DNA of 64,000 nucleotides from Insulibacter thermoxylanivorax (lineage in GTDB: Bacteria > Bacillota > Bacilli > Paenibacillales > DA-C8). The stretch covers positions 62,001 to 126,000 of the forward strand of contig NZ_BMAQ01000003.1 in NCBI RefSeq assembly GCF_015472005.1. The letters run 5' to 3'. Every line of letters begins with the position of its first letter. Within the stretch, counting starts at the first letter, position 1. Positions 17,757 to 26,927 of this stretch are shown piece after piece. The notes beneath the pieces are model-generated. The model did no database searches and was not told the DNA's origin. It saw only the letters and a list, made by a program, of their open reading frames with translations. The translations under genes and the position numbers were made by a program.

Positions 17757-17913
17757 GATGATTACTCCTTTCCCTGACTTTTACCCAGCATTGGATTCAA
17801 GGAAAACCCCCTTCAACCCTGTGCTTGTTCATGAGATTCATTGGTTTTCCTCCCAGGGCATCGAGATGGTCAGGACGAATAGATCTGCTGTTGCGTTCTA
17901 TAATGGAAGAAAA

Positions 17914-17943
17914 GTCGGGCTCGATCCTTAGCCCAAGCCCGAC
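17914..17943 (-). terminator. Intercistronic attenuator after the sugar-binding protein gene
   Basis: On the minus strand GTCGGGCT and AGCCCGAC (17936-17943 and 17914-17921) form an 8-bp stem followed by TTTTCTT. It sits between the binding-protein gene and the permease genes and would let the binding protein be made in excess. Confidence 0.75.
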
Positions 17944-17960
17944 CTTGCTTCAAGTGCTCA

Positions 17961-19649
17961 TTAATTCAAACGTTTCTTCACTTCTTCAGTCATAAACTGC
18001 TCATAGCGTGCAATGTCCAATCTGCTGAGCTCTTGGGTATATCGCTCCCACAAGCCCTCGAAGTCTGCCGGATTGGCCAGTACCATCTGCGTTACGTACT
18101 GAAGCTGAAGTTCCTCAACTTGTTTCTTCACAAGCTGCTCAGGAGAACCTTGCTCGATAGTGAAGCTCCATGCAGGGTACCATGGACGCTCATCCGGCTC
18201 GGAGAAATAGCCAGAGAAGGTCTCTGCTCCGAACGCTTCGAGAATCGCCTTGTCACCGTCTGTCAAGCCCATCTGGAAGATCTCCGGTTGGTTACCGACC
18301 GCAAATGCATTGCCGTCTTCGAATACCGAGTTGTTACCATAGCGCGGCCAACCGTATTCGAAGTCCATCCAACCGAACTTCTCTTTGAATTGGTTGTCGT
18401 TGCGGTTGTCCAGCTGCTCCTTCGTCATATAGAAGCGGCCGTTCTCGTCAACCAGATAGTTCTCGCCCTCAATACCCCATTGGATGAGCTTCTGGTTCTC
18501 TTCTTTCAACATGTTGTCGAAGTATTGGATGATGCGTACCGGATCCTTAGCCTTCACCGAGAGGGCTACACCGCGGTTAGCAACGAAGCTCGGCGGATCA
18601 AGATATTGGTCCTTGATGCCTTCCTCGAAGGTCACCGGCAGCGGAGCATAGCGCATCTCGTCCGGACCCGTCCGCAGCACATTCGTTGCTTCCCCTACTT
18701 GCCAGCCGTAGGCGAAGAAACCAAGCAGACGACCTGTCGTCATCTTCTCGATGAATTGATCTTGGTCCATCGTGAATGTCTCAGGATCGAAGAGTCCTTC
18801 GGCATTCAGATCATTCAGCGCCTTCACCCAACGCTTCTCCCATTCGGAACCCGCATACATCTTAGCTTCATAGGTTTCCATATCGATCATGACGTCACCG
18901 TCGTTCGGATAACCAGCCAGATGGTTGGACGCATTCGTCACAGTGTAGAAGGCACCTGTAGGCGCATAGATCGCAAAGCCGATTCGGCGTGCGCCATCTT
19001 CAGTGGTCGGATACTTCTGAATGTATTGCCTAATCAGGTCGAAGTATTCATTCAAAGTAGTAACAAACGGATAGCCAAATTCCTTCAGAACCGAACGTTG
19101 GATCCAGAATGCGCCTTGACCAATATCCGGCTCCGGAATGTATCCGACGTTAGCGGAATAAGGCAGGATATAGATATGACCGTCGCTGTGTCTCATCAAA
19201 TCAAAGTACGGTTCATATACGCGCTTGATGTTCGGACCATGCTGTTCGATCAGATCATCAAGCGGAAGCAGTGCACCTGCATCGAGGAATTTCTCATATT
19301 GTCCGTCCAATCCGATGACGTCTGGATAGTCACCACCCGCCATCATAACGCCGGACTTCGTCTCTGCATCGCCGACCAGGTACTCGATCTTCCAATCCAC
19401 ACCGGTCTGATCTTGCAGGATCTTACCGATCGTAGTTTCGCTGGCCATCTTGTCCTGAGCACGGTTCTGGAAGTTGAAGTACGTAAATGTTACAGGCTCG
19501 AGACCTCCATCCCCGTTATTACCCCCATTCGTTGTTCCTGGCGTGTTCGCAGGCTGTGTATTCGCATCCTTGCCGCCTGAGCAGGCTGCGAATAGAGAGG
19601 CCATCATGATGAACGCCATGCAGATAAGCAAGATCTTGCGCTTCCTCAT
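17961..19649 (-). CDS. Carbohydrate-binding lipoprotein (LplA/family 1 extracellular solute-binding)
   Basis: 562 residues with lipobox FAACS (Cys 23). The mature part follows the long LplA-type fold: VTFTYFNFQNRAQDK, LLPLDDLIEQHGPNIKR and GQGAFWIQRSVLKEFG. Length and fold match the large binding proteins that Paenibacillus pairs with YesMN. The ligand is likely an oligosaccharide; the GH8, GH3 and GH31 enzymes elsewhere in the window make a xylan- or xyloglucan-derived sugar a reasonable guess. AAAGGGG precedes the ATG. First gene of the importer operon. Confidence 0.92.
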   Translation of the reverse strand: MRKRKILLICMAFIMMASLFAACSGGKDANTQPANTPGTTNGGNNGDGGLEPVTFTYFNFQNRAQDKMASETTIGKILQDQTGVDWKIEYLVGDAETKSGVMMAGGDYPDVIGLDGQYEKFLDAGALLPLDDLIEQHGPNIKRVYEPYFDLMRHSDGHIYILPYSANVGYIPEPDIGQGAFWIQRSVLKEFGYPFVTTLNEYFDLIRQYIQKYPTTEDGARRIGFAIYAPTGAFYTVTNASNHLAGYPNDGDVMIDMETYEAKMYAGSEWEKRWVKALNDLNAEGLFDPETFTMDQDQFIEKMTTGRLLGFFAYGWQVGEATNVLRTGPDEMRYAPLPVTFEEGIKDQYLDPPSFVANRGVALSVKAKDPVRIIQYFDNMLKEENQKLIQWGIEGENYLVDENGRFYMTKEQLDNRNDNQFKEKFGWMDFEYGWPRYGNNSVFEDGNAFAVGNQPEIFQMGLTDGDKAILEAFGAETFSGYFSEPDERPWYPAWSFTIEQGSPEQLVKKQVEELQLQYVTQMVLANPADFEGLWERYTQELSRLDIARYEQFMTEEVKKRLN

Positions 19650-19676
19650 GAATGTCTATACCCCTTTCAATTGATT

Positions 19677-19692
19677 TTGTATACACTTTCAT
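19677..19692 (-). promoter_or_regulatory. Candidate catabolite-response element (cre)
   Basis: Minus-strand ATGAAAGTGTATACAA matches the cre consensus WTGNAANCGNWWNCAW at every fixed position but one (T for C at position 8). It is 28-43 bases upstream of the binding-protein ATG, a position from which CcpA could repress the importer. Confidence 0.4.
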
Positions 19693-19749
19693 CATAAAAC
19701 GACAACGTCGATTTGTTTACCCTTCAAACTAAAGATCGGACTTAGGAAA

Positions 19750-21528
19750 TCATAGCTCTTTGTCCTTCTGAGGGACAACCATTTTCTCATCTGAGGGGAT
19801 TTCGATGTAGATCTTCGTCCCCATCCCCGGTTCGCTTTGGATATCGAATTTGAAACGATCCGAGTAATACAGCCTTAACCGGTAGACCACATTCTGCACA
19901 CCGATCCGCTCGCCCATCTCCACATCCTCGTGCACATAGCTGAGCAGCCGGTCACGAACTTCAGCACTCATCCCCACGCCGTTATCCTCGAGGATGAAGA
20001 TCAGTTTCTGATGGGCCAGATGGATACGCATGTTGATCTTGCCGCCGTTCTTCGTCGCCTCGATGCCGTGAATGCTGGCATTCTCAACGAAGGGAAGGAA
20101 GGCCATCTTAGGAATCATACATGTGAGCGCTTCATCATCCACATGCAGTTCATACTGCAGTTTGCCGCTGAACCGGTAGGTCTGAATCTCCAAGAAACAG
20201 TTGATCAGCTCCAATTCTTGCTTCACCGTCACCATATCATTGGTCCAGGTGAAGGAATTGCGCAGGATCTTCGCCATGTTCTGGATGATCTTCGCCGTCT
20301 CCGTCTCATTCTTCATGAGACTCCGCATCCGGATCGTCTCCAGGGCGTTGAACAAGAAGTGCGGATTGATCTGACTCTGCAGCGCATTCAGCTGCGCATT
20401 GCGGTTCTGCAGTTCCAACTCCTTCTTCTGCAGATCCCGGATATAGACATCGTCGATTAAGTTTTTGATCCGCAGCGTCATGCGATTGAACTCACGCGTA
20501 AGCTGGCCGATCTCATCCCGGTACTCATGGTCCTTGATCGTATCGAAATTTTGATTTCGCACTTTTTTCATGTGTCGAACGATGCGGGTCAACCGGGTGT
20601 TCATCGAGCGGAAGATCCAAGCGATGACCACCGTAGCGAAAAGGAAGTTGATCACAGCGAGGATGACGATGAAGTCGCGGGAGCGCTGAACCTGTCCGAA
20701 GACTTCCTGCTCATCGATCCTGGCGATGATCCGCCAGCCAGCCAAGTAGTTCACCGGGTTATCCATTTCAAACTCCATCGTCCCTTTAGTGAAGGGAATA
20801 TCCTTGTAATACGCGTCCTCCACGGCCCATCTGACTTCTGGATTCGTCGTGTATTCGATCAAATCGCTTTTGTCATTGACGATATAGAGGTGGCCGTTGA
20901 GGTTGAGATTATGGAAGATCTGGTTGATCTGCGTTAATTTGAGATCGATTTTTACGACTTTTTCCTTGTTGTTGTAGTTCTCATAGTTGTTCATCTTGCG
21001 GACGATGCTGAACGTATCGCGAACACCATCAGTTGAACCCGTACGCAGGATGACGGGATAACGCGAATTGGAAGCGGCTAAGCGTTGATACCAATCCGTG
21101 TTTCTCACTTCATCTGTCAGATATTCAATCCCGCTGGAGCGGAGCAAGGTCGGGTTGTCCACATAGACGACGATGCTCTGCACGGACGTATAAACCGGGA
21201 TATAGTTGTTGATAATCCGGCGGATTAGACCATTGTAATCATTGATATACTCTGCCAGCCGCTCATAATCCCTATCCAATACAGCGTTCAAGTTATAGTC
21301 CGAGATAAAAACAGAAGAGACGGTGATCGCGTCCTCGATCTCCGCCCGAAATTCGTTGTTAATCTGCTCAATTGCCCGCAGAATATCCTGCTGCCGCTGT
21401 TTCTTAACATTCTCTGTCGTCATCTGATAGAAGATCACATTCGTTAAGACGATCGGCAGAAAGACCGACAGGAAATAGACGATCAACATCTTGTTCCGCA
21501 AGCGGACGTTGTTCAGGCTCCACCTCAT
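19750..21528 (-). CDS. Sensor histidine kinase, YesM family
   Basis: 592 residues. A membrane segment near residues 15-35, an extracellular dCACHE-like sensor (about 36-285), a second membrane segment (about 286-310), HAMP (about 310-360) and a His-kinase/HATPase core. The phosphoacceptor is in NPHFLFNALETIRM, the N-box in LPFVENASIHGIE and the G1 box in LEDNGVGMS. GAGGGGG precedes the ATG. It lies between the importer operon and its YesN partner on the same strand, and should sense an extracellular saccharide, perhaps through the binding protein. Confidence 0.94.
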   Translation of the reverse strand: MRWSLNNVRLRNKMLIVYFLSVFLPIVLTNVIFYQMTTENVKKQRQQDILRAIEQINNEFRAEIEDAITVSSVFISDYNLNAVLDRDYERLAEYINDYNGLIRRIINNYIPVYTSVQSIVVYVDNPTLLRSSGIEYLTDEVRNTDWYQRLAASNSRYPVILRTGSTDGVRDTFSIVRKMNNYENYNNKEKVVKIDLKLTQINQIFHNLNLNGHLYIVNDKSDLIEYTTNPEVRWAVEDAYYKDIPFTKGTMEFEMDNPVNYLAGWRIIARIDEQEVFGQVQRSRDFIVILAVINFLFATVVIAWIFRSMNTRLTRIVRHMKKVRNQNFDTIKDHEYRDEIGQLTREFNRMTLRIKNLIDDVYIRDLQKKELELQNRNAQLNALQSQINPHFLFNALETIRMRSLMKNETETAKIIQNMAKILRNSFTWTNDMVTVKQELELINCFLEIQTYRFSGKLQYELHVDDEALTCMIPKMAFLPFVENASIHGIEATKNGGKINMRIHLAHQKLIFILEDNGVGMSAEVRDRLLSYVHEDVEMGERIGVQNVVYRLRLYYSDRFKFDIQSEPGMGTKIYIEIPSDEKMVVPQKDKEL

Positions 21529-21642
21529 CTTTTGGCCCCCCTCATCTCACATGCAGTCAAAAGCTCAATGAAGTTCTCTCTTTAGTCTAAACTCAGTATC
21601 GCATCCATGAAACGAAGATCATACTGCTCATGAGATATATGA

Positions 21643-23217
21643 TTACTGGATCAGCTTGTTGCGGTATTCGCTCGGCGTCATCTTCTCGATCTTCTCAAAC
21701 TGCGTAACGAAGTAATCGGCATTGCTGAAACCAACCTTCTCGGCGATCTCATAGATCCGAAGATCCGTCTGCCTCAGCAGCTTCTTCGCCTCTTGGATGC
21801 GAAGTCCCAGCAGGTATTCGTTGAAGTATACACCATAATGTTTTTTGAACAGCTGCCCAAGATAAACGGAATTCATATAGAATTCGGAGGCGATGCTCTT
21901 CAAGCTGATATTCTTGTGGAAGTTCTGATCGATATAATTTTTGATCTGGTGAATGCCGCCTTTGCCGTATTCCCGCCGCAGCTGTTTCAGGTAGTCGCTG
22001 CTCTCCGTCATGAAGTTCGTGTACAGCCGTTTCAGCTCTTGCAAGCTCAAATTCAAGTCATGCCAGGACAGGATCGGTTCCAACGAAACCAATGTCCTTT
22101 CATCCCCGTTAAGCTCTTTGATCAAATTCACTACGTTCGTCACGCATTGGTGAATATTCATCTTAATCGCTTCAGGAGCGAATCCCTTCGTGCGGAATTC
22201 ATCGAACAGCTGATCGATGGTCACCTTAAGCTCATCGATCCGGTGCTCCTCCAATTGGTCAAGAAGCTGATTGAAGAGCGTGCGGTCCGACTCGATGAAG
22301 ACCAGTTCCCGATCCCGAATATCTTCATAGTTAACGATCTTCGTATCATCGTACATATATTTGTAGAGCAAGGCGTCCTTCGCCGCTCGATAGGATTCAT
22401 GCAGTTTCGACAGCTGATCGACGGGCTTGCCGACGTAGATGAACACTCGGTCGTCGAACATCCGGGTCAACTCGTCATGCAGCTCTTGGATGAATTGGAC
22501 GATGTTCCCTTCATAACGGGACAGCAGAACATCCGTCACCATCAGTCCGAGACGGCCCCGGTGTTCATGCATATAAACTGTGTTGAAGTCGGCCAGCAGT
22601 TTCCGGATGGTTTCCTGCGTCTGCTGTTTGAAATCATGCGCCGTAAAGGAAACCGGCGAATTCACCCAAGGATGGACATCGTTTAATTCGATGAACAAGT
22701 ATTGATAGAGCTGCGCATGCTTCATTCGTCCTTCCCATTCGGCGATCGTCTCTTCGCTGGCCTCTCCTTTGATCAAGGTCTCGATCATCGAGCTGATGAG
22801 CAGCTCTTCGTTCTTCGCCTTCAGCGATTGGTCGGCACGCAGTTTCTTGCTGAGGCCGATGAGCGTCTCCGTCATCTCTTCCTGATCGATTGGTTTAAGG
22901 ATAAAATCATGTACCCCGTAGCGTACGGCCTGCTGTGCATATTTGAAATCGTTGTAGCCGCTGATAATGATGAATGCAGGTGCAATTTCGCGATGCTCGG
23001 TCGTCACCTTGCGGATTAACTCCAGTCCATCGAGCACCGGCATTCGAATATCGGTGATCACGATGTCCGGCTTTTTCTCCAGGATCAACTGCAAGGCGTC
23101 TTCTCCGTTATCCGCTTCTTCGATGACTTCCATGCCGCATGACTGCCAGTCGATTAATGCACGAAGTCCCTGCCTTGTAAACTGCTCATCATCGACTAAC
23201 ATAACGCTAAACGTCAA
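21643..23217 (-). CDS. Response regulator with AraC-type DNA-binding domain, YesN family
   Basis: About 524 residues. The N-terminal receiver carries MLVDDEQFTRQGLR, the phosphorylated Asp in IVITDIRMPVLDGL and the conserved Lys in FILKPID. A long linker domain follows, then two AraC helix-turn-helix motifs in the last 100 residues (ISLKSIASEFYMNSVYLGQLF and IYEIAEKVGFSNADYFVTQF). I chose a TTG start at 23217, nine bases after AGGAGG; an ATG six codons later is possible. It lies upstream of the YesM kinase gene (115-base gap), with which it should form one unit activating the sugar importer. Confidence 0.92.
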   Translation of the reverse strand: MTFSVMLVDDEQFTRQGLRALIDWQSCGMEVIEEADNGEDALQLILEKKPDIVITDIRMPVLDGLELIRKVTTEHREIAPAFIIISGYNDFKYAQQAVRYGVHDFILKPIDQEEMTETLIGLSKKLRADQSLKAKNEELLISSMIETLIKGEASEETIAEWEGRMKHAQLYQYLFIELNDVHPWVNSPVSFTAHDFKQQTQETIRKLLADFNTVYMHEHRGRLGLMVTDVLLSRYEGNIVQFIQELHDELTRMFDDRVFIYVGKPVDQLSKLHESYRAAKDALLYKYMYDDTKIVNYEDIRDRELVFIESDRTLFNQLLDQLEEHRIDELKVTIDQLFDEFRTKGFAPEAIKMNIHQCVTNVVNLIKELNGDERTLVSLEPILSWHDLNLSLQELKRLYTNFMTESSDYLKQLRREYGKGGIHQIKNYIDQNFHKNISLKSIASEFYMNSVYLGQLFKKHYGVYFNEYLLGLRIQEAKKLLRQTDLRIYEIAEKVGFSNADYFVTQFEKIEKMTPSEYRNKLIQ

Positions 23218-23582
23218 ACTACAGCACCTCCTAGTGTCATACAATCACATTCAAGTACGATCTGTTAACAGTATGATCGATTCCCGGCTTCGTCCGATTC
23301 TATTACCTCTGAACAACGGTAACGCCTTTGCGGATGAAACGCAATTGAAATCGTCATCATAAATTTTTATGGATGTTTGGCAAGCTTTTGAAAGTGCTTA
23401 CTTATGTATGTCGCTCTTATTTTCTCCTTTCCACGGAGGGGATGTCAACTCACCGGGCTTTCCCGCTCCCAGGATGGCTGATTCATGTATCCTACAGTTT
23501 TTTCATTTACTTCTAAGGTGATCATGATATAATTCTGAATATTGCTCTCTGCCATCATCACTAATAGATAAGGTTGATCAAC
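23218..23582. other. Divergent intergenic region, response regulator / MATE
   Basis: 365 bases without a gene. It holds the candidate MATE promoter at 23506-23533 and the start region of the response regulator gene. A cre-like TTGAAAGTGCTTACTT at about 23389-23404 has two mismatches to consensus, too weak to call. Confidence 0.6.
23506..23533 (+). promoter_or_regulatory. Candidate promoter of the MATE gene
   Basis: -35 TTTACT (23506-23511), 16-base spacer, consensus -10 TATAAT (23528-23533), about 50 bases before the ATG. Confidence 0.5.
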
Positions 23583-24971
23583 ATGACAGCATTAACAAAG
23601 AAGCAGAACACTAAGAATTTGACACTGTTCGCTTTGACTTGGCCGATCTTCATCGAGATGTCCCTGCACATGTTGATGGGCATGGTCGATACCTTCATGC
23701 TCAGCCAATATTCCGACGAAGCGGTGGCAGCGGTCGGCGTCGCCAACCAGATCATCAATATGACGAATATTCTCTTCAACTTCGTCGCCATGGGCACCTC
23801 CATCTTGGTCGCCCAAGCCATCGGTGCTTCGGATATGGACAGAGCACACCGCGTTGCCGGCACTTCGCTCGTGCTGAACTTGTTCATCGGCATCGCACTG
23901 AGCATCATACTGCTCTTGATCAATGAGCCGGCGCTCAGGTTAATCGGCATCGAAGAGGCGCTGTTGCCCTTAGGCAAGAGTTATCTCGGCATCATCGGCG
24001 GCTTCATGTTCATCCAATCGCTGCTGCTCACCATGTCAGCCGTGCTGAAAAGCCACGGATATACCCGCGATACGATGAATATCACGCTCGTGATGAACAT
24101 CATCAGCGTCATCGGCAACTACATCGTCATCTTCGGTCCCTTCGGTCTGCCGGTGCTGGGTGTGACAGGTGTAGCGATCGTCACGGTAATCTGCCGCATC
24201 ATCGCTTTGATCTCGATGACCGTATTGCTCTATCGCAAGGTGAAGCTGCCTTTCATTCGCGAAATCTTCCGGCCGGTGAAGAAGCTGGTCGTCGATCTGT
24301 TGAAGATCGGCGTGCCTTCAGCCAGCGAGAACCTGGCCTTCAACCTGATGAATATCGTGATGACCGGCTTCATCGCGACGATCGGCACGGCGGCCCTTGT
24401 CACGCGGGTCTACACGATGAACCTGCTGTGGTTCGTTATGCTGCTCTCCCTCTCCGTGGGACAGGGCACACAGATTCTCGTCGCGAGGATGGTCGGCGCC
24501 GGGCAGATCGAACCCGCATACAAGCGCGGACTGCGCAGCTTGTATATCGGGATGACCTCGTCCTTCATCATGGCTGTAATCTTCAATCTGATCGGCGAGC
24601 CGTTGTTCCGCATCTTCACCGATGATCCGGAGGTCGTCGCCTTAGGACTCATGATCCTGAAGATCTCGATCATCCTCGAAGCCGGCAGAGCGTTCAACAT
24701 CATCCTGATCGCTTCGCTGCGCGCCGTCGGCGATGTACAGTTCCCAGTCTACATGGCGATCATCTCGATGTGGGGCATCTGCGTTCCCCTCGGCTATCTG
24801 CTCGGTCTTCACTTCGGTCTCGGCTTGTTCGGCATCTTCATCGCCTTCACCGTGGACGAATGGACGCGGGGCCTCTGCATGCTGTGGCGCTGGCGGCGTC
24901 GCAAATGGATGCGCGACCTGCTCTTCCGTGCAAGTCAAGCGAACAACCGTGCTTCGTCAGCAGATGCGTAA
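23583..24971 (+). CDS. MATE family multidrug/sodium antiporter
   Basis: 462 residues with twelve membrane helices in two related halves. LTWPIFIEMSLHMLMGMVDT at the N-terminus and the internal repeat starting LKIGVPSASENLAFNLMNIV are typical of the NorM/DinF superfamily. MATE proteins expel cationic drugs or metabolites in exchange for Na+ or H+. ATG at 23583 has only a weak AAGG upstream; a TTG three codons earlier is worse placed. Single gene with its own promoter and terminator. Confidence 0.92.
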   Translation: MTALTKKQNTKNLTLFALTWPIFIEMSLHMLMGMVDTFMLSQYSDEAVAAVGVANQIINMTNILFNFVAMGTSILVAQAIGASDMDRAHRVAGTSLVLNLFIGIALSIILLLINEPALRLIGIEEALLPLGKSYLGIIGGFMFIQSLLLTMSAVLKSHGYTRDTMNITLVMNIISVIGNYIVIFGPFGLPVLGVTGVAIVTVICRIIALISMTVLLYRKVKLPFIREIFRPVKKLVVDLLKIGVPSASENLAFNLMNIVMTGFIATIGTAALVTRVYTMNLLWFVMLLSLSVGQGTQILVARMVGAGQIEPAYKRGLRSLYIGMTSSFIMAVIFNLIGEPLFRIFTDDPEVVALGLMILKISIILEAGRAFNIILIASLRAVGDVQFPVYMAIISMWGICVPLGYLLGLHFGLGLFGIFIAFTVDEWTRGLCMLWRWRRRKWMRDLLFRASQANNRASSADA

Positions 24972-25050
24972 AACGTATAGGTCATTGGAATGTTGGTCAC
25001 TGTATAGCACGAATCGTATTCCGCAATATTAACACATTATATGGACCAAT

Positions 25051-25092
25051 GAGAGGACTTGCTGCGGCGATCTATGCCCGGCAGGTCCTCTC
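25051..25092 (+). terminator. Terminator after the MATE gene
   Basis: gagaggacttgc (25051-25062) pairs with gcaggtcctctc (25081-25092), with one G-T pair, followed by TTTATTTTTT. Confidence 0.85.
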
Positions 25093-25126
25093 TTTATTTT
25101 TTCATCTGATACCATCTTACCCATTA

Positions 25127-25142
25127 TGGATAGCGCTTTCAA
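25127..25142 (-). promoter_or_regulatory. Candidate cre site upstream of the GH8 gene
   Basis: The minus-strand reading TTGAAAGCGCTATCCA differs from the cre consensus WTGNAANCGNWWNCAW at one fixed position. It sits about 150 bases before the GH8 start, in the promoter region, and would bring the xylanase under CcpA control. Confidence 0.5.
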
Positions 25143-25284
25143 ATGAGCAAGTTCTATAATTTATCATGGTATGTTCTTTAATTTGTAGTGTGAGTCCCAT
25201 GATATATTGTTAATGATATTAAATATACGCGGAATATACAACCGCCAAATTGAAACAACGGCTAACCATTCGGGAGGGATCAGG

Positions 25285-26427
25285 ATGACGAATCACAAAC
25301 AAGGAGCTTATCATACAGGCCAATACCGCAATGTCTTCGCAGAGTTCGGCTACGATGAGGAACTTGTCAAGCAGCGGGTTCATGATACCTGGGAACAGCT
25401 TTTCTATGGCGATGAAGATACGAAGATCTATTATGAGTTAGGCGATGACAAAGCCTATCTGCTCGATACAGGCAACAACGATGTTCGCACAGAGGGTTTG
25501 TCCTACGGCATGATGATCTGTGTGCAGCTGGATAAGAAGGAAGAATTTGATAAGCTGTGGCTCTTCGCTAAGGAGTTCATGCAGCATGATGATGGCCGAT
25601 ACAAGGACTACTTCGCTTGGCATACGAAGCCGGATGGAACCCGGATCTCTCAAGGTCCTGCTCCGGATGGCGAGGAGTTCTTCGCGATGGCGTTGTTCTT
25701 CGCCTCGAATCGCTGGGGCGACGGTCCGGAGCCCTTCAATTACAGCGAGCAGGCAAGGCAAATCCTGCGCGCCTGTGTGCACAAAGGAGAGAACGGTGAA
25801 GAAGGCGATCCGATGTGGGATCCGGAGACGAAGCTGATCAAGTTTGTCCCCGAAGCTCCATTCTCGGATCCATCTTATCATCTGCCGCATTTCTATGAAC
25901 TTTTCGCATTGTGGGCGGATCCGGAGGATGCGGATTTCTGGCGCGAAGCAGCGAAGGCGAGCCGCGACTATTTGCCTAAGGCCTGTCATCCGGAGACGGG
26001 GCTGTCGCCGGAATATGCCAACTTCGATGGCTCACCGCGGGATGATATCGAAGCGCATCGGGATTTCTACAGCGATTCGTATCGAGTGGCCGCCAACATC
26101 GGCCTCGACTGCGAGTGGTTCGGAAGAGATGAACGGCTGGTGAAGATCGCCAACAACATCCAAGCCTTCTTCAGCGGCGTAGATCCAGCCGACTACCGCA
26201 AGTACAAGATCGACGGTACACCCTTCGACGAGCCGGCGCTGCATCCAGTAGGTCTGCTTGCGACCAACGCGATGGCTTCACTGGCGGCCGACGGCGAGCA
26301 TGTGAAGGAGTTCATCGACCGCTTCTGGAACACACCGCTGCGCACGGGAGTACGCCGTTACTATGATAACTGCCTATACATGTTCAGCATGTTGGCACTC
26401 AGCGGCAACTACCGCATCTGGAAATAA
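25285..26427 (+). CDS. GH8 reducing-end xylose-releasing exo-oligoxylanase (Rex type)
   Basis: 380 residues, no signal peptide, hence cytoplasmic. Length and sequence pattern match the Rex enzyme of Bacillus halodurans. The general acid falls exactly at Glu70 (NNDVRTEGLSYGMM), and the catalytic base is the Asp of FYSDSYRVA at 264, close to Asp263 of that enzyme. Rex cleaves xylose from the reducing end of imported xylo-oligosaccharides with inversion. GGGAGGGATC precedes the ATG at 25285; the frame is open back to 25207. A candidate cre lies upstream and a terminator hairpin downstream, so it is probably monocistronic. Confidence 0.92.
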   Translation: MTNHKQGAYHTGQYRNVFAEFGYDEELVKQRVHDTWEQLFYGDEDTKIYYELGDDKAYLLDTGNNDVRTEGLSYGMMICVQLDKKEEFDKLWLFAKEFMQHDDGRYKDYFAWHTKPDGTRISQGPAPDGEEFFAMALFFASNRWGDGPEPFNYSEQARQILRACVHKGENGEEGDPMWDPETKLIKFVPEAPFSDPSYHLPHFYELFALWADPEDADFWREAAKASRDYLPKACHPETGLSPEYANFDGSPRDDIEAHRDFYSDSYRVAANIGLDCEWFGRDERLVKIANNIQAFFSGVDPADYRKYKIDGTPFDEPALHPVGLLATNAMASLAADGEHVKEFIDRFWNTPLRTGVRRYYDNCLYMFSMLALSGNYRIWK

Positions 26428-26450
26428 CAATTTCAACAGACATATTTTCA

Positions 26451-26508
26451 AAGAAGCTGAACCCAATGAACGGTTGTTATACAACCTCTGCCCGGTGTCC
26501 AGCTTCTT
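26451..26508 (+). terminator. Terminator after the GH8 gene
   Basis: aagaagctg (26451-26459) pairs with cagcttctt (26500-26508), followed by a short T-rich run. The loop contains a second small hairpin (ggttgttatacaacc). Confidence 0.65.
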
Positions 26509-26576
26509 TATGGTATATGGTGCTCCGGCGTGTCTGGCGTGATGCTAGTCGATGCGAGATTGATGCGAGATTGATG

Positions 26577-26762
26577 CTAACAGAACACAGATACCTTATT
26601 TCAGTTATCATACCTGCTTTTCTTTTCTAACGGAACTCAGATCCCTTATTCATGCTATATCCGCGAAATTTACCCGGTTTCGCAGACAATAGCGGATCTG
26701 TGTTCCGTTAGCTCTTACCAAACGCCGCTTTGGTCACGAATAGCGCACCTCAGTTCCGTTAG
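26577..26762. repeat. Array of four 24-25-bp inverted repeats (family B)
   Basis: Units at 26577-26601 and 26627-26651 read CTAACGGAACTCAGATCCCTTATT-like, and units at 26688-26711 and 26739-26762 read the reverse complement, AATAGCGGATCTGTGTTCCGTTAG-like. The two pairs face each other, so the whole array could fold back. It lies in the 500-base gene-free gap between the convergent GH8 and opp units. Just upstream are two copies of gatgcgagatt (26551-26572), and downstream two copies of acagaactgctt near 26790 and 26817. Confidence 0.8.
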
Positions 26763-26840
26763 CGTCACAGATCGGCTCCAAACCTAACTTCACAGAACTG
26801 CTTCAATCCTGACACCACAGAACTGCTTTCATATGCAATA

Positions 26841-26885
26841 AGCTGACCCCTCAGCGGCCTGCTAAACCGCTGCGGCTGGTCAGCT
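26841..26885 (-). terminator. Terminator of the opp operon
   Basis: agctgacc (26841-26848) pairs with ggtcagct (26878-26885), and inside it CAGCGG pairs with CCGCTG. It lies 43 bases after the oppF stop codon on the minus strand. Confidence 0.8.
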
Positions 26886-26927
26886 TCTGTCGTCTTCCGA
26901 TCTATATGAATCCGTGTGAGGAATCCT

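Noticed and set aside
18033-19580. 515-codon open frame on the plus strand
   Set aside because: It lies wholly antisense to the sugar-binding lipoprotein gene, has no ribosome-binding site and no recognisable domain; it arises from the codon bias of the real gene.
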